A program made the translations under genes and the position numbers. A stretch of DNA of 61,718 nucleotides from an uncultured bacterium (GTDB lineage Bacteria > Cyanobacteriota > Vampirovibrionia > Gastranaerophilales > Gastranaerophilaceae). The stretch is from contig CASFCQ010000028.1 of NCBI GenBank assembly GCA_949293185.1, positions 1 through 61,718 on the forward strand, read 5' to 3'. The stretch's first letter is position 1, and each line of letters opens with the position of its first letter. The notes beneath the pieces are model-generated. The model searched no databases. It was not told where the DNA came from and saw only the letters and a program-made list of their open reading frames with translations. This document shows, one piece after another, positions 1 to 8,343 of this stretch.

Positions 1-1
1 G

Positions 2-127
2 CTCTCTTAGCATTGAGTTACTTCCGCATTATTTTTTGTTTTTTGCGTCCCTGCCTTCCCTTTTGTTAAGGCAGGTAGTAATCTGTACTCGAGAGCTCCA
101 CTCTCTTAGCATTGAGTTACTTCCGCA
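2..127. repeat. 27-bp direct repeat flanking a hairpin
   Basis: An exact 27-bp sequence starting CTCTCTTAGCATTGAG occurs at 2-28 and again at 101-127. Between the copies lies a perfect 8-bp inverted repeat, CCTGCCTT at 50-57 and AAGGCAGG at 68-75, with a 10-nt loop. No reading frame covers the region. It lies just beyond the 3' end of tRNA-Pro, which is on the minus strand. Function is unknown; it may be part of a larger intergenic repeat family cut by the window edge. Confidence 0.75.
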
Positions 128-140
128 ATTTTGTTTTCAG

Positions 141-217
141 TGGTCGGGATGACAGGATTCGAACCTGCGACCCCCTCGTCCCAAGCGAGGTGCGCTACCA
201 AGCTGCGCTACATCCCG
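141..217 (-). tRNA. tRNA-Pro (anticodon UGG), CCA encoded
   Basis: Read on the minus strand, the acceptor stem CGGGATG (217-211) pairs with CATCCCG near the 3' end. The anticodon arm is CCTCG-CTTGGGA-CGAGG, giving anticodon TGG (proline). The T-loop TTCGAAT is intact. The discriminator A (144) is followed by genomically encoded CCA (143-141). All four arms fold, so the gene looks functional. The upstream flank (218-540) carries duplicated fragments of its 5' end. Confidence 0.97.
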
Positions 218-347
218 TATTATTTATATTAATTTGAATATTTCAGACGCAGCTTGGTTTTTAATTTCTATACTGCTCGCAGAAACTCCGTTTCTGACTT
301 AGCATACCTCCTTTCGCACGATACTTAATCGTACTCAAGGAGTCCTT
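207..347. repeat. tRNA-Pro-derived repeat, copy 1 (141 bp)
   Basis: The unit starts at GCTACATCCCG, the complement of the tRNA-Pro 5' end, and recurs at 348. Inside it are an AT-rich stretch (TATTATTTATATTAATTTG), the block GCAGCTTGGT, which matches the tRNA D-arm in inverted orientation, a hairpin CAGAAAC-tcc-GTTTCTG and a second hairpin ACGAT-actta-ATCGT. It ends at AAGGAGTCCTT. The first 11 bases are shared with the real tRNA gene, so the copy abuts and overlaps it. No coding potential is seen. Confidence 0.85.
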
Positions 348-528
348 GCTACATCCCGTATTATTTATATTAATTTGCAATATTTCGAGCGCAGCTTGGT
401 TTTTAATTTCTATACTGCTCGCAGAAACTCCGTTTCTGACTTAGCCCTCTCATAAAAGCAACATTTAGTTGCTTTTATTCGGCAGAGTCTCCATTCGCAC
501 GATACTTAATCGTGCTCAAGGAGTCCTT
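348..528. repeat. tRNA-Pro-derived repeat, copy 2 (181 bp)
   Basis: This second copy of the 207-347 unit is followed at 529-540 by a third occurrence of the tRNA 5' fragment (GCTACATCCCGA). Relative to copy 1 it contains about 40 extra bases carrying a perfect 11-bp hairpin, ATAAAAGCAAC (452-462) and GTTGCTTTTAT (468-478). The rest aligns nearly base for base. The 541-653 stretch beyond it has only a small hairpin (ACTGTT-tcaa-AACAGT, 593-608) and no gene. Confidence 0.85.
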
Positions 529-653
529 GCTACATCCCGATATTAGATTTATCTAAAATTGTACGGATATTTTCAATTTTCAATGTACTAACACTGTTTC
601 AAAACAGTACTTAAAGTTTATCAACAACATATATAGCCGTCAAGTTTGTTGTA

Positions 654-1058
654 CTACATTTTTCTTGTAACTTTGATAATATGCCAGCCGAATCTTGTTT
701 GTACAGGTTCTGAGATTCCTCCTATGGGTGTTGAAAAAGCTGCTTTTTCAAATTCCGGCACCATCTGTCCTCGGTTAAAATACCCTAAGTCACCGCCTTT
801 TTCTTTAGATGGGCATAAAGAATACTGTTTTGCAAGAGTATCAAAATCAGCTCCATTGTCCAGCATTTTTTTTATCTCAATAGCTTCTTCCTGTGTTTTG
901 ACAAGAATATGTTTAGCTCTTACTGTTTTATATACTTTTTGCGGCGCTTCATCTTCATAAGCCCAAACTTTATCAGCAGAAAAATTCATAACAGGTACAG
1001 CAAAAGCTCCGGCTAACACACAAATACATATTAGTTTAATTAAAAACATTTTTTTCAT
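654..1058 (-). CDS. Exported parvulin-type peptidyl-prolyl isomerase
   Basis: A 134-residue protein with an N-terminal signal peptide (KK followed by a hydrophobic run to about residue 32) and a single PpiC/parvulin domain covering about residues 46-133. Family hallmarks visible are RAKHILVKT, GGDLGYFNRGQMVPEFEKAAF and the C-terminal RFGWHIIKV. Parvulins catalyse cis-trans isomerisation of prolyl bonds; a signal peptide places this one outside the cytoplasmic membrane, where it would help exported proteins fold. It is a minimal form, lacking the chaperone domains of SurA or PrsA. The start has a GGAGAG ribosome site eight bases upstream. Confidence 0.9.
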   Translation of the reverse strand: MKKMFLIKLICICVLAGAFAVPVMNFSADKVWAYEDEAPQKVYKTVRAKHILVKTQEEAIEIKKMLDNGADFDTLAKQYSLCPSKEKGGDLGYFNRGQMVPEFEKAAFSTPIGGISEPVQTRFGWHIIKVTRKM

Positions 1059-1137
1059 TATAAACTCTCCGTTTTTATTTCTTGTTCAAATTTTAAACAA
1101 AAAAGTAATTTGTTACAATCGTCAGACGGGGCTATTT

Positions 1138-2526
1138 TTATACCCTGCCATATGCATCTTCATATCTTATTATATCGTCTTCTGAAATATAATCACCTTT
1201 TTGCACTTCAATAATCCTTAATTCTTTATCATAAGGATTTTGAAGAGAATGAACAGCCTTTAGCGGAATATCTATACTCTGACCTGCATCAAGGTCGTAA
1301 TTTTTTCCATCCAACACAACCAAAGCCCTGCCTTCTAAGATAACCCAGTGTTCAGAACGGTGGTTGTGTGATTGTATGGATAGTTTCTGTTTGGGTGAAA
1401 CACTTATGACTTTAGTTAAATAGCCTTCCCCCTCAGCTAAGCAGGTATAATATCCCCATGGTCTAAAAACAGTTTTGTGTATTGTTTTAACGCTTAAATT
1501 GTCTGCAGAAAGCTTGTCATATAATTTTTTAACATCTTGAGATTCAGCTTTTTTACAAGCCATAACAGCGTCTTCTGTTTCAACAAGAATAACATCCTCA
1601 AGCCCTGATACAGCAACAAGCTTTTTGGCACTGTAAATCAAAGAATTTTTTACATTATTAGCTATAACATTACCTTCGATAACGTTACCGTTACTATCTT
1701 TTTCTTTAACATCATAAAGCGACTTCCAGCTGCCAAGATCATTCCAATCAGACTCCAGAACAACCATAGCTGTTTTGGTTGATTTTTCCATAACAGAATA
1801 GTCTATTGAAATATTAGGCATTTTTTCATAAACACCGTAAGGTACGGATAAAGACTGAGAAAAATTCAGCTCTTTTAAATTGTTGGCAATTTCAGGTGCA
1901 TACAGCTTTATTTCTTGTTCCCATACAGAAGCTTTAGCGCAAAACATACCGCTATTCCAGTAATAGCAGCCGGCATCAATATATTTTTGTGCTGTATTTT
2001 CATCAGGTTTTTCAACAAAATGTTCAACCTTGTATCCGTTTTTTATACTCTGAGCTGTTTTTATATATCCGTATCCTGTTTCAGGATATGTCGGCGTAAT
2101 CCCGAATGTCGTAATATAGCCATCTTGAGCAAGTTCATTTGCTTTTTTTACAGTATTTTCAAATGCTGTTATATTTTTAATCAAATGATCGGAAGGCAGA
2201 ACGATAATTTCTTCATCATTTACAGAATTTTGTTTTATATATTCAACAGCGCATGCAATTGCAGGTGCAGTGTTTTTACCCATAGGCTCTGCTATTACTT
2301 TGGCGGATGAATTTATTTGTCTTATTTGAAATTTTACATCATTGGCATGTTTAATATTGGTAATGCACAATATTTTTTCATCATCAACAATATTTTGAAG
2401 CCTTTTAACCGTACTTTGCAAAAGGCTGTTGTCTCCTTGTATTGCGATAAGCTGTTTTGGGTATAAATCCCGGCTCAAAGGCCACAGCCTGCTTCCCGAA
2501 CCTCCTGCAAGAATAATTGCGTACAT
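1138..2526 (-). CDS. manC: Mannose-1-phosphate guanylyltransferase / mannose-6-phosphate isomerase
   Basis: A 462-residue bifunctional enzyme of nucleotide-sugar synthesis. The N-terminal nucleotidyltransferase starts with IILAGGSGSRLWPLSR and YPKQL, the sugar-nucleotide pyrophosphorylase signature, and has FVEKPD at about residue 170. The C-terminal cupin (about residues 345-455) is a type II phosphomannose isomerase with QSHNHRSEHWVILEG. Together they convert fructose-6-P-derived mannose-6-P toward GDP-mannose, once a phosphomannomutase (not in the window) has acted. Length is typical for ManC/AlgA. GDP-mannose feeds surface polysaccharides, fitting the glycosyltransferases elsewhere in the window. 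Confidence 0.95.
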   Translation of the reverse strand: MYAIILAGGSGSRLWPLSRDLYPKQLIAIQGDNSLLQSTVKRLQNIVDDEKILCITNIKHANDVKFQIRQINSSAKVIAEPMGKNTAPAIACAVEYIKQNSVNDEEIIVLPSDHLIKNITAFENTVKKANELAQDGYITTFGITPTYPETGYGYIKTAQSIKNGYKVEHFVEKPDENTAQKYIDAGCYYWNSGMFCAKASVWEQEIKLYAPEIANNLKELNFSQSLSVPYGVYEKMPNISIDYSVMEKSTKTAMVVLESDWNDLGSWKSLYDVKEKDSNGNVIEGNVIANNVKNSLIYSAKKLVAVSGLEDVILVETEDAVMACKKAESQDVKKLYDKLSADNLSVKTIHKTVFRPWGYYTCLAEGEGYLTKVISVSPKQKLSIQSHNHRSEHWVILEGRALVVLDGKNYDLDAGQSIDIPLKAVHSLQNPYDKELRIIEVQKGDYISEDDIIRYEDAYGRV

Positions 2527-2600
2527 ATTTTACTCCTCAAAATACTGTTTTCATAATCTTTTAGAATAAGTTTACTTTAATATTGGCAGCAATTCAACAG

Positions 2601-3434
2601 TTATATTTTAAAAGAGCTGAATGTGTTTGATTTTTGCATAGGATATCTTAAGCTGCATAATTGTGTCTTAGGTTGGTTTATATTGGATAATTCCGGTTTT
2701 TCTGGAGCTGAGAGTCTTGCATTTTTTCTCATAAGTCTTTTTTGCGAATAGTTTGCCATCATATTTCTTACAATAGGAGTTATTATGTTGCAGGCAAGAA
2801 TTGATGCCCCTACTGCGGCAATTACTCCGACACCGTTTTTATATCCGTTAAAGTTTCTTTGTACATCTTCTACAAAGTCAATTTGCTGTTCAAGACTTTT
2901 TCCTTTTGCAAGATTTTCAAAAGCAGCTTTAAAATCAGCCCCCGGATTAAAGTCTTTCGGTACGTTTACCCCCTTAAGGTAATTCAGCGTTCCGTCTAAG
3001 AATGTGCTCATATTTTGTCTTTGTTTTTTTACCTTAGAAATTCCGTAATTTCTGAAAGTTTCGGCAAAGCCTTTTATAAGCTCGAGATTTGAGCGCGAAT
3101 CCGGTTTCATAATTTTTAAAAAGTCATTGCTTTGTTTTGTCATGTACTGAATATTTTCAGACATGTGATCGCCGATATTTTTTATAACCTGACAAATTGA
3201 ATAATAGAGTCCTACATTGACGACCCCGTCTGCGATTTCTTGCGGTATAAGAAATCGCTTTTCTTTTTTATCGATGTCTTTGTTACGCGCAAGCATGAGA
3301 ATCTGCGCTAATGCAGACAAAACCCAGCCGGCAGCACCAAGGTGAATAAGGGCAATACCGACATCTTCAGCGTATTTGCCGTTCCATACTTTATTAGCAA
3401 GACTTTCAAAAATGTTTCCCTTAAGCAGCGGCAT
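2601..3434 (-). CDS. Unrecognised membrane-associated protein (277 aa)
   Basis: I do not recognise the family. A hydrophobic segment lies at about residues 26-48 (ALIHLGAAGWVLSALAQILML), a weaker one near 70-85 and another near 203-225 (GVIAAVGASILACNIITPIV), with a long polar region between and a basic C-terminal tail. The start overlaps the end of the upstream gene by 14 bp and has a strong GGAGG site eight bases upstream inside that gene, so the two are translationally coupled. The pair probably acts together, perhaps in the envelope; that is inference from coupling only. Confidence 0.75.
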   Translation of the reverse strand: MPLLKGNIFESLANKVWNGKYAEDVGIALIHLGAAGWVLSALAQILMLARNKDIDKKEKRFLIPQEIADGVVNVGLYYSICQVIKNIGDHMSENIQYMTKQSNDFLKIMKPDSRSNLELIKGFAETFRNYGISKVKKQRQNMSTFLDGTLNYLKGVNVPKDFNPGADFKAAFENLAKGKSLEQQIDFVEDVQRNFNGYKNGVGVIAAVGASILACNIITPIVRNMMANYSQKRLMRKNARLSAPEKPELSNINQPKTQLCSLRYPMQKSNTFSSFKI

Positions 3435-3990
3435 TGTCTTTAGCCTCCGTCTGTTGGTTTTCTATTCGGTCATGCTCAATATGTTTTTTTACCCTTTTGG
3501 TCAAAGCTTTTGTAATGACTTTAGTAAGCGGTGCATCGATTAAGAAGTTTGTAAAAACCATTACCCCTGTAGCGAATATTGTGCCGATTGTTTTTATTGA
3601 GTTGTTGTATTTGTTGATAAAATCTTCTTTTTTAATTTTGTATTTTGTGCAGTCAAATTCCGGCAAAAGCACATCATATTTTGTTTTTCTTTTGATTGAT
3701 TTTAAATATTTTGGACCTTCTTCCAGCACATACCTTGAAAATCTTTTTGCAAGGAAAATTGTTGCATAGCGTACTCCTACACCTACAACTGTACCGGCAA
3801 TAATTTTACCGATTGTTCTGGCAACAGAAACTGCTCTTGTATCCTCGTCAGCTGAGCGGTTGTTCATATCAATAAAAGGCTGCGTGGCAAGTGCCGTAGC
3901 ACCTTGTATAAAACGCTGCTCCGGTGAATTAATATATTTGCCGATACCTTTTACAACTTTTTCGGCTCTGTTACTAATGACAATCGACAT
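3421..3990 (-). CDS. Unrecognised membrane-associated protein (189 aa)
   Basis: Unrecognised. Two hydrophobic segments are visible, about residues 61-80 (IGKIIAGTVVGVGVRYATIF) and 133-155 (TIGTIFATGVMVFTNFLI), separated by a lysine-rich loop; the C-terminus is charged. The phrase GATALATQPFID near residue 30 is a striking low-polarity stretch that may be a conserved motif. It is the first gene of a two-gene unit with the overlapping 277-residue protein downstream. No catalytic motif is seen. Confidence 0.75.
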   Translation of the reverse strand: MSIVISNRAEKVVKGIGKYINSPEQRFIQGATALATQPFIDMNNRSADEDTRAVSVARTIGKIIAGTVVGVGVRYATIFLAKRFSRYVLEEGPKYLKSIKRKTKYDVLLPEFDCTKYKIKKEDFINKYNNSIKTIGTIFATGVMVFTNFLIDAPLTKVITKALTKRVKKHIEHDRIENQQTEAKDNAAA

Positions 3991-4061
3991 TTCACTATTC
4001 CGCTACAACTATTAATATAAAACGTAAAATTAAATTTTTTTGCTAGTGATTTTACAAAAAT

Positions 4062-4436
4062 TTATTTTGCAAGTGTAAACCCGCTGTATGTTGCTGCTAA
4101 ACCGAGTAATAAACTTGCGGACATATACAAAACAGCCTGTAATATTTTTCCGTCTTTAAGAAAACAAAACGACTCACAGCTAAAAGTGCTGAATGTCGTT
4201 AAGCCGCCTAAAAAGCCTACTGTCAAAAACAATTTTAGCTCAGGCGAAATAACAGCTGCTTTTTGCATTGTCAGTCCAAAAATATATCCGATTATAAAGC
4301 ACCCTGCAATATTGGCGAAAAATGTTCCGACATAGAGATATTGTGCCCCTAAAAGCTTTGAGGCTGTTTGTGTTATCAAATATCTTAAAACAGCGCCTAT
4401 TCCACCGCCTGTAAATACTGCAATCAGGTTTATCAT
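4062..4436 (-). CDS. crcB: Fluoride ion channel CrcB/Fluc
   Basis: A 124-residue, four-helix membrane protein. Family features are GGGIGAVLRY at the N-terminus, the pore asparagine in GTFFANIAGC, and GFLGGLTTFSTFS, which contains the phenylalanines and TTFSTF of the fluoride pathway. Fluc proteins form antiparallel dimers that export fluoride passively. The ribosome site is AAGGGAAATGCA before ATG. It lies 87 bp downstream of dprA; I see no fluoride riboswitch in that gap. Only one crcB copy is present, as expected for a homodimeric form. Confidence 0.95.
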   Translation of the reverse strand: MINLIAVFTGGGIGAVLRYLITQTASKLLGAQYLYVGTFFANIAGCFIIGYIFGLTMQKAAVISPELKLFLTVGFLGGLTTFSTFSCESFCFLKDGKILQAVLYMSASLLLGLAATYSGFTLAK

Positions 4437-4523
4437 TGCATTTCCCTTTTTGTACTTTCCAATTGTAAAACAAATAATATTAAATTAATTATTTCTTTAG
4501 AAAATCTTTAGAAAATTTTTTAT

Positions 4524-5642
4524 TTATCCAACATTTACGAGCGACATATACTTGCCGCCGTCTGTTTGTTTTACATATCCTTTTAATTCCAGATTCATCA
4601 ATATAACAGTAAGTTCCCCAAAATCAATACCGGACTGAGAAACAATCATATCAACAGTCATACCGTCAGCTGCAACAAGTGAAAACACTGTGCGTTCTTC
4701 CTCTGTCAAATCAAGGTATTCCATTGTACTTTCTGATTTTTGCGGCTTTGGCATTTCTATCTGCCATTGCAGCGCATCTAAAATATCCTGTCCTCTTGTA
4801 ACAACGGAAGCTCCGTTTTTTATGAGTTTATAAATACCTTCAGTATTGGGGTTTGTCAAAAGCCCTGGCATACACATTAGCTCTCTGTTTTGTTCAAGGC
4901 AAAGGTTTGCACTGATTAACGCCCCGCTTTTCATTGCGGCTTCTGCCACAAGAGTTCCTTTAGACAGCCCTGTAACTATTCTGTTTCTGTGAGGAAATCT
5001 CCACGGCAAAGGATCAAATGAGGGCCAATACTCGCTAAACACAACCCCCTGTTCTTTTTCTATTTTATCGTAGAGGTATTTATTTTGTTTTGGATAAATA
5101 AAATCAAAACCGCTTGCGATAACTCCGATTGTAGCCAGATTATTTTTTATTGCCGCCTGATGAGCACAAGAGTCTATACCTATAGCAAGTCCTGAAACTA
5201 TGCAAATGTCAGTATTTTTAAGCTCGCTTATTATGCTTGTTAATACAGTTTTAGCAGAATCACTGGCTTTTCTTGAGCCGACAACAGCAACTGTTCTGTT
5301 AAAATTGCATCTGGACAAATCCCCTTTATAAAACAATGTCATTGGCGGATTGTATATTTGTTTTAACAGATACGGATATTGAATATCTGTATATGTAATA
5401 AAATCTAAATTTTTATCCTGTATATATTCCAAACATTCATCAGGATTTATTTTCTTTCGGGATTCTAAAAAATAGTTAATCTGCCCTTTTGTAAGATTTT
5501 CTACCTTGTAAAGTTCATCAGCTCCGGCACACCATGCTGATTTTATTGAGCCGAAATGCTCAAACAGTGTTTTTATAAAAACACTGCCTATCTGTTCTAT
5601 AGAGGCAAATGCAAGCCAGTATTTAGAATCATCTTGTTTCAT
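4524..5642 (-). CDS. dprA: DNA-processing protein DprA
   Basis: A 372-residue single-stranded DNA-binding protein that loads RecA during natural transformation. The central Rossmann-like domain carries VAVVGSRKAS, VSGLAIGIDSCAHQAAI, FPHRNRIVTGLS and LVAEAAMKSGALI, all classical DprA/Smf signatures. The N-terminal ~90 residues resemble the SAM-like extension and the C-terminal ~60 residues a winged-helix domain (DGMTVDMIVSQSGIDFGELTVILMNLE). The start codon shares a base with the stop of the upstream glycosyltransferase gene. The pilin genes in the window are possible but unproven partners for DNA uptake. Confidence 0.95.
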   Translation of the reverse strand: MKQDDSKYWLAFASIEQIGSVFIKTLFEHFGSIKSAWCAGADELYKVENLTKGQINYFLESRKKINPDECLEYIQDKNLDFITYTDIQYPYLLKQIYNPPMTLFYKGDLSRCNFNRTVAVVGSRKASDSAKTVLTSIISELKNTDICIVSGLAIGIDSCAHQAAIKNNLATIGVIASGFDFIYPKQNKYLYDKIEKEQGVVFSEYWPSFDPLPWRFPHRNRIVTGLSKGTLVAEAAMKSGALISANLCLEQNRELMCMPGLLTNPNTEGIYKLIKNGASVVTRGQDILDALQWQIEMPKPQKSESTMEYLDLTEEERTVFSLVAADGMTVDMIVSQSGIDFGELTVILMNLELKGYVKQTDGGKYMSLVNVG

Positions 5643-7249
5643 TACAAATTTTCTCTAAAAGAATTCAAATCTATAATTTTATTAACTTCCTGCGGAACAA
5701 AATAAGGACAAGCATTCCACAATATGGTATCCATTGGTACGTCTGTTTCCTTTTGTACTACAAGTCTGTTGCAATATCCTTTAACCATATTTGTTGAGCC
5801 GTCCATTTTTAGATTAAAATATCCGCAAGACTGACAAATTTTTATTCTAAAGCCATGTTCATTCAATTTATTTGACACTTCCTGTATCGCATCGAGCATT
5901 CTTATCTGGGAAGATGAAGAATATTTTTTCTTTTTAAATCTGAAAACAGCCTTAACCAGTCCGCTTTCTGAGATTAAATCGAGTTTGCATTTCAAATTGT
6001 TTTTACCATCAGTAACAATAACATCTACTGTCGATGTCTCACGCTCTTCTTCTGGTTTTTTATGGGTAATTTTATTAACCAAAGAGCTTACCAGCGGTAT
6101 ATGCATAAAGATTTTTAAAAGCGAATAAACAGGATATACAAATAAATATCCTACGTTTTGTCTGCCAATTTTTGATGTAAACAAAGACACCAAAAACGCA
6201 GCCGCAAGTACAAATGCGAAAGCAAAAATCAGATTAAAATTAATCAATCCCGCCAGAATAGCAGAAAGGCTGAATACTTTTGACTCAATGTTTATTGTAT
6301 ATGATGAAGTAAAGCTTAACAGTCCGAAATAGATAACAAATAACAGCCAAAAATTGGGAGTTAACACGTTCATCAAGAACTCGCCGAGTTTAGGTGTAGA
6401 TTTTATTATCAGAGGCAGGCAATTCCATACCAGAGAAAATTTAAATGAAACCGGTTGTTTTCTGCATTTGTAATTGTCTATAGATGTATAGGTTTTTATC
6501 AACGGACAAAATTTTGGAATAAAACCGTTACGCACCAGCAGAGTTGTATATTTAAGTTCGCTGTTAATATCTTTGAAATCAACGCACTGTATTTTTTCAA
6601 GTACGTCTTTTTTTATAACAAAAATATCGGAATCTACCACACTGGCTAACCCCATTAAAGACCTTGAACAGTTAAAAATTCTTTCCACATATGAACGGTA
6701 TGTCGTTCTTATTCCATTCACAAGACATTTACGGCGTACAATATAATCTGTAGAACCGCTCAAAACATCTTCACCATGCAGGTTTGAATTTACGGAAGAA
6801 ATAAAGTTTTCATCAATATATCTGTCTGCGCTGAGGAACAAAAATGCATCCACATTCTGATATGACAACAAACCTTCCAAAAGCCATGAAACAGATTCGT
6901 CTTTTCCAACAGGTGCAATTTCTCCGACACGCCAAATTTTTGCACCTCCGATAAACTCAAGTATATTTGAAGAATTGTCTGTGCAATGATCCAGTATAAT
7001 ATGAATCTGATAATTTTCTTTAGGGTAATTTTGCTTGTTCAAAGCTTCCAATAACGGTACTACAGTTGATTCATTATTACGGGCATATATAATAACCATA
7101 ATATTATGAGGTTTGGCAGCAGCGTTATATTTTTGTTTTAATAAAAATCTTTTTGACTTTGTACTGTAAAAAACACAAACAGCATAATAAACAGAGTATA
7201 CAGCTACGTATAGGAACAGTGCAGCAAGTAAAAATATCAATATAGTCAT
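5642..7249 (-). CDS. Membrane glycosyltransferase, family 2, with C-terminal extension
   Basis: An N-terminal membrane helix (MTILIFLLAALFLYVAVYSV) is followed by a GT-A fold: VIIYARNNESTVVPLLEAL, IILDHCTDNS, and FLFLSADRYIDENF at the metal-binding position. Three or four more helices follow (about residues 290-400). A cytoplasmic domain of about 130 residues ends the protein and contains KICQSCGYFNL and VKGYCNRL, possibly a metal-binding cysteine cluster. A longer frame opens at 7291, but the ATG at 7249 has AGGAATAAT directly before it and begins the membrane helix, so I prefer it. Acceptor unknown; probably surface polysaccharide. Confidence 0.85.
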   Translation of the reverse strand: MTILIFLLAALFLYVAVYSVYYAVCVFYSTKSKRFLLKQKYNAAAKPHNIMVIIYARNNESTVVPLLEALNKQNYPKENYQIHIILDHCTDNSSNILEFIGGAKIWRVGEIAPVGKDESVSWLLEGLLSYQNVDAFLFLSADRYIDENFISSVNSNLHGEDVLSGSTDYIVRRKCLVNGIRTTYRSYVERIFNCSRSLMGLASVVDSDIFVIKKDVLEKIQCVDFKDINSELKYTTLLVRNGFIPKFCPLIKTYTSIDNYKCRKQPVSFKFSLVWNCLPLIIKSTPKLGEFLMNVLTPNFWLLFVIYFGLLSFTSSYTINIESKVFSLSAILAGLINFNLIFAFAFVLAAAFLVSLFTSKIGRQNVGYLFVYPVYSLLKIFMHIPLVSSLVNKITHKKPEEERETSTVDVIVTDGKNNLKCKLDLISESGLVKAVFRFKKKKYSSSSQIRMLDAIQEVSNKLNEHGFRIKICQSCGYFNLKMDGSTNMVKGYCNRLVVQKETDVPMDTILWNACPYFVPQEVNKIIDLNSFRENL

Positions 7250-7401
7250 ATTATTCCTCATTGTCAGAGCTTTTATGGGGTGATATTGCAAAAAAGGAGA
7301 GCTCTGTTGTACTAGCCTATTTTATAAAAAAAATGTTTAAAAATCCAGCCATGTACACAAAACTCGTACAAGAGTATGACAAAAGTACATTTTAACCCTA
7401 T

Positions 7402-8343
7402 TTATTTTTCTGTTAACATCATTTTCAATCTCTGAAAAATTTCACAGGTTGACATATTTCTGATATCAAACCAGCAAATCTCCGGATTCTGTCTGAACCA
7501 TGTAAGCTGTCTTTTGGCATAGCGTCTTGTGTTTTGTTTTATCCTGGAAACAGCCTCGTCATATGTAATGTTGCCGTCAAAATATTCAATAAACTCCTGA
7601 TAACCTATGGTATTCATTAAACTCGAAATTTTGCCGTACTTCTCATAAAGCGACTTTGCTTCTGCTTCCAAGCCCTTTTCAAGCATTATATCTACGCGTT
7701 TGTCTATTCTGTCATATAAAAACTGTCTGTCTGTTCCGTTCAAATGCCCCAGACCGAACCATTTTATATTATACATTGGCGTTTTTTTCTTTTGTGCCTG
7801 TGACATCGGCATATTAAGAGTCTTGCATACCTCGAGCGCTCTTATTATCTTTACGGTGTTATTCGGATGCATTTTTTCTGCAAGTACGGGATCAAGTTCT
7901 TTAAGCATATTGTAAAGAACTTCCACGCCTTCAGTTTTTTCTATATTTTTGAGTTCCGCTCTCAATTCTTTGTCAGGGGCAACACGGGGCATATCGTAAT
8001 TTTCAAGTAAAATTCTAAAATACAATCCTGTTCCGCCCGCAACAACAGGTGTCTTACCCTGTTCAAACAGATTATCCATTATTTTTGCTGCTCTATCAGC
8101 AAAGTCGGCGACGCTAAATTCTTCATCAGGATTTACAACATCAATAAGGTGGTGTTGTATACCTTGCATCTCTTGCTCATCAGGTTTTGCTGTTGCTATA
8201 TCGAACTCTTTAAAAATTTGTCTTGAGTCAGCCGATATAATTTCCGTATTGAGATATTTTGCGACCTCCACAGCAAGAACGCTTTTTCCTGACGCTGTAG
8301 GACCGGTTATGGCTATAACATTTTTTTTATTTTTGGGTTTCAT
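7402..8343 (-). CDS. miaA: tRNA dimethylallyltransferase MiaA
   Basis: A 313-residue enzyme transferring a dimethylallyl group to N6 of A37 in tRNAs reading codons beginning with U. The P-loop GPTASGKS begins at residue 14, followed by ISADSRQIFKEFDIATAKP, HHLIDVVNPDEEFSVADF, VAGGTGLYF and the C-terminal NTRRYAKRQLTWFR, all MiaA landmarks. Length is standard. The start overlaps the end of the upstream membrane-protein gene by 17 bp, so the two are transcribed together. Confidence 0.97.
   Translation of the reverse strand: MKPKNKKNVIAITGPTASGKSVLAVEVAKYLNTEIISADSRQIFKEFDIATAKPDEQEMQGIQHHLIDVVNPDEEFSVADFADRAAKIMDNLFEQGKTPVVAGGTGLYFRILLENYDMPRVAPDKELRAELKNIEKTEGVEVLYNMLKELDPVLAEKMHPNNTVKIIRALEVCKTLNMPMSQAQKKKTPMYNIKWFGLGHLNGTDRQFLYDRIDKRVDIMLEKGLEAEAKSLYEKYGKISSLMNTIGYQEFIEYFDGNITYDEAVSRIKQNTRRYAKRQLTWFRQNPEICWFDIRNMSTCEIFQRLKMMLTEK

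Noticed and set aside
207..540. CRISPR array
   Set aside because: Repeat units are 141 and 181 bp, contain tRNA pieces, have no regular spacers, and no cas gene is near.
4437..4523. Fluoride riboswitch upstream of crcB
   Set aside because: The 87-bp gap is nearly all A/T with no pseudoknot-forming G/C segments of the crcB motif.
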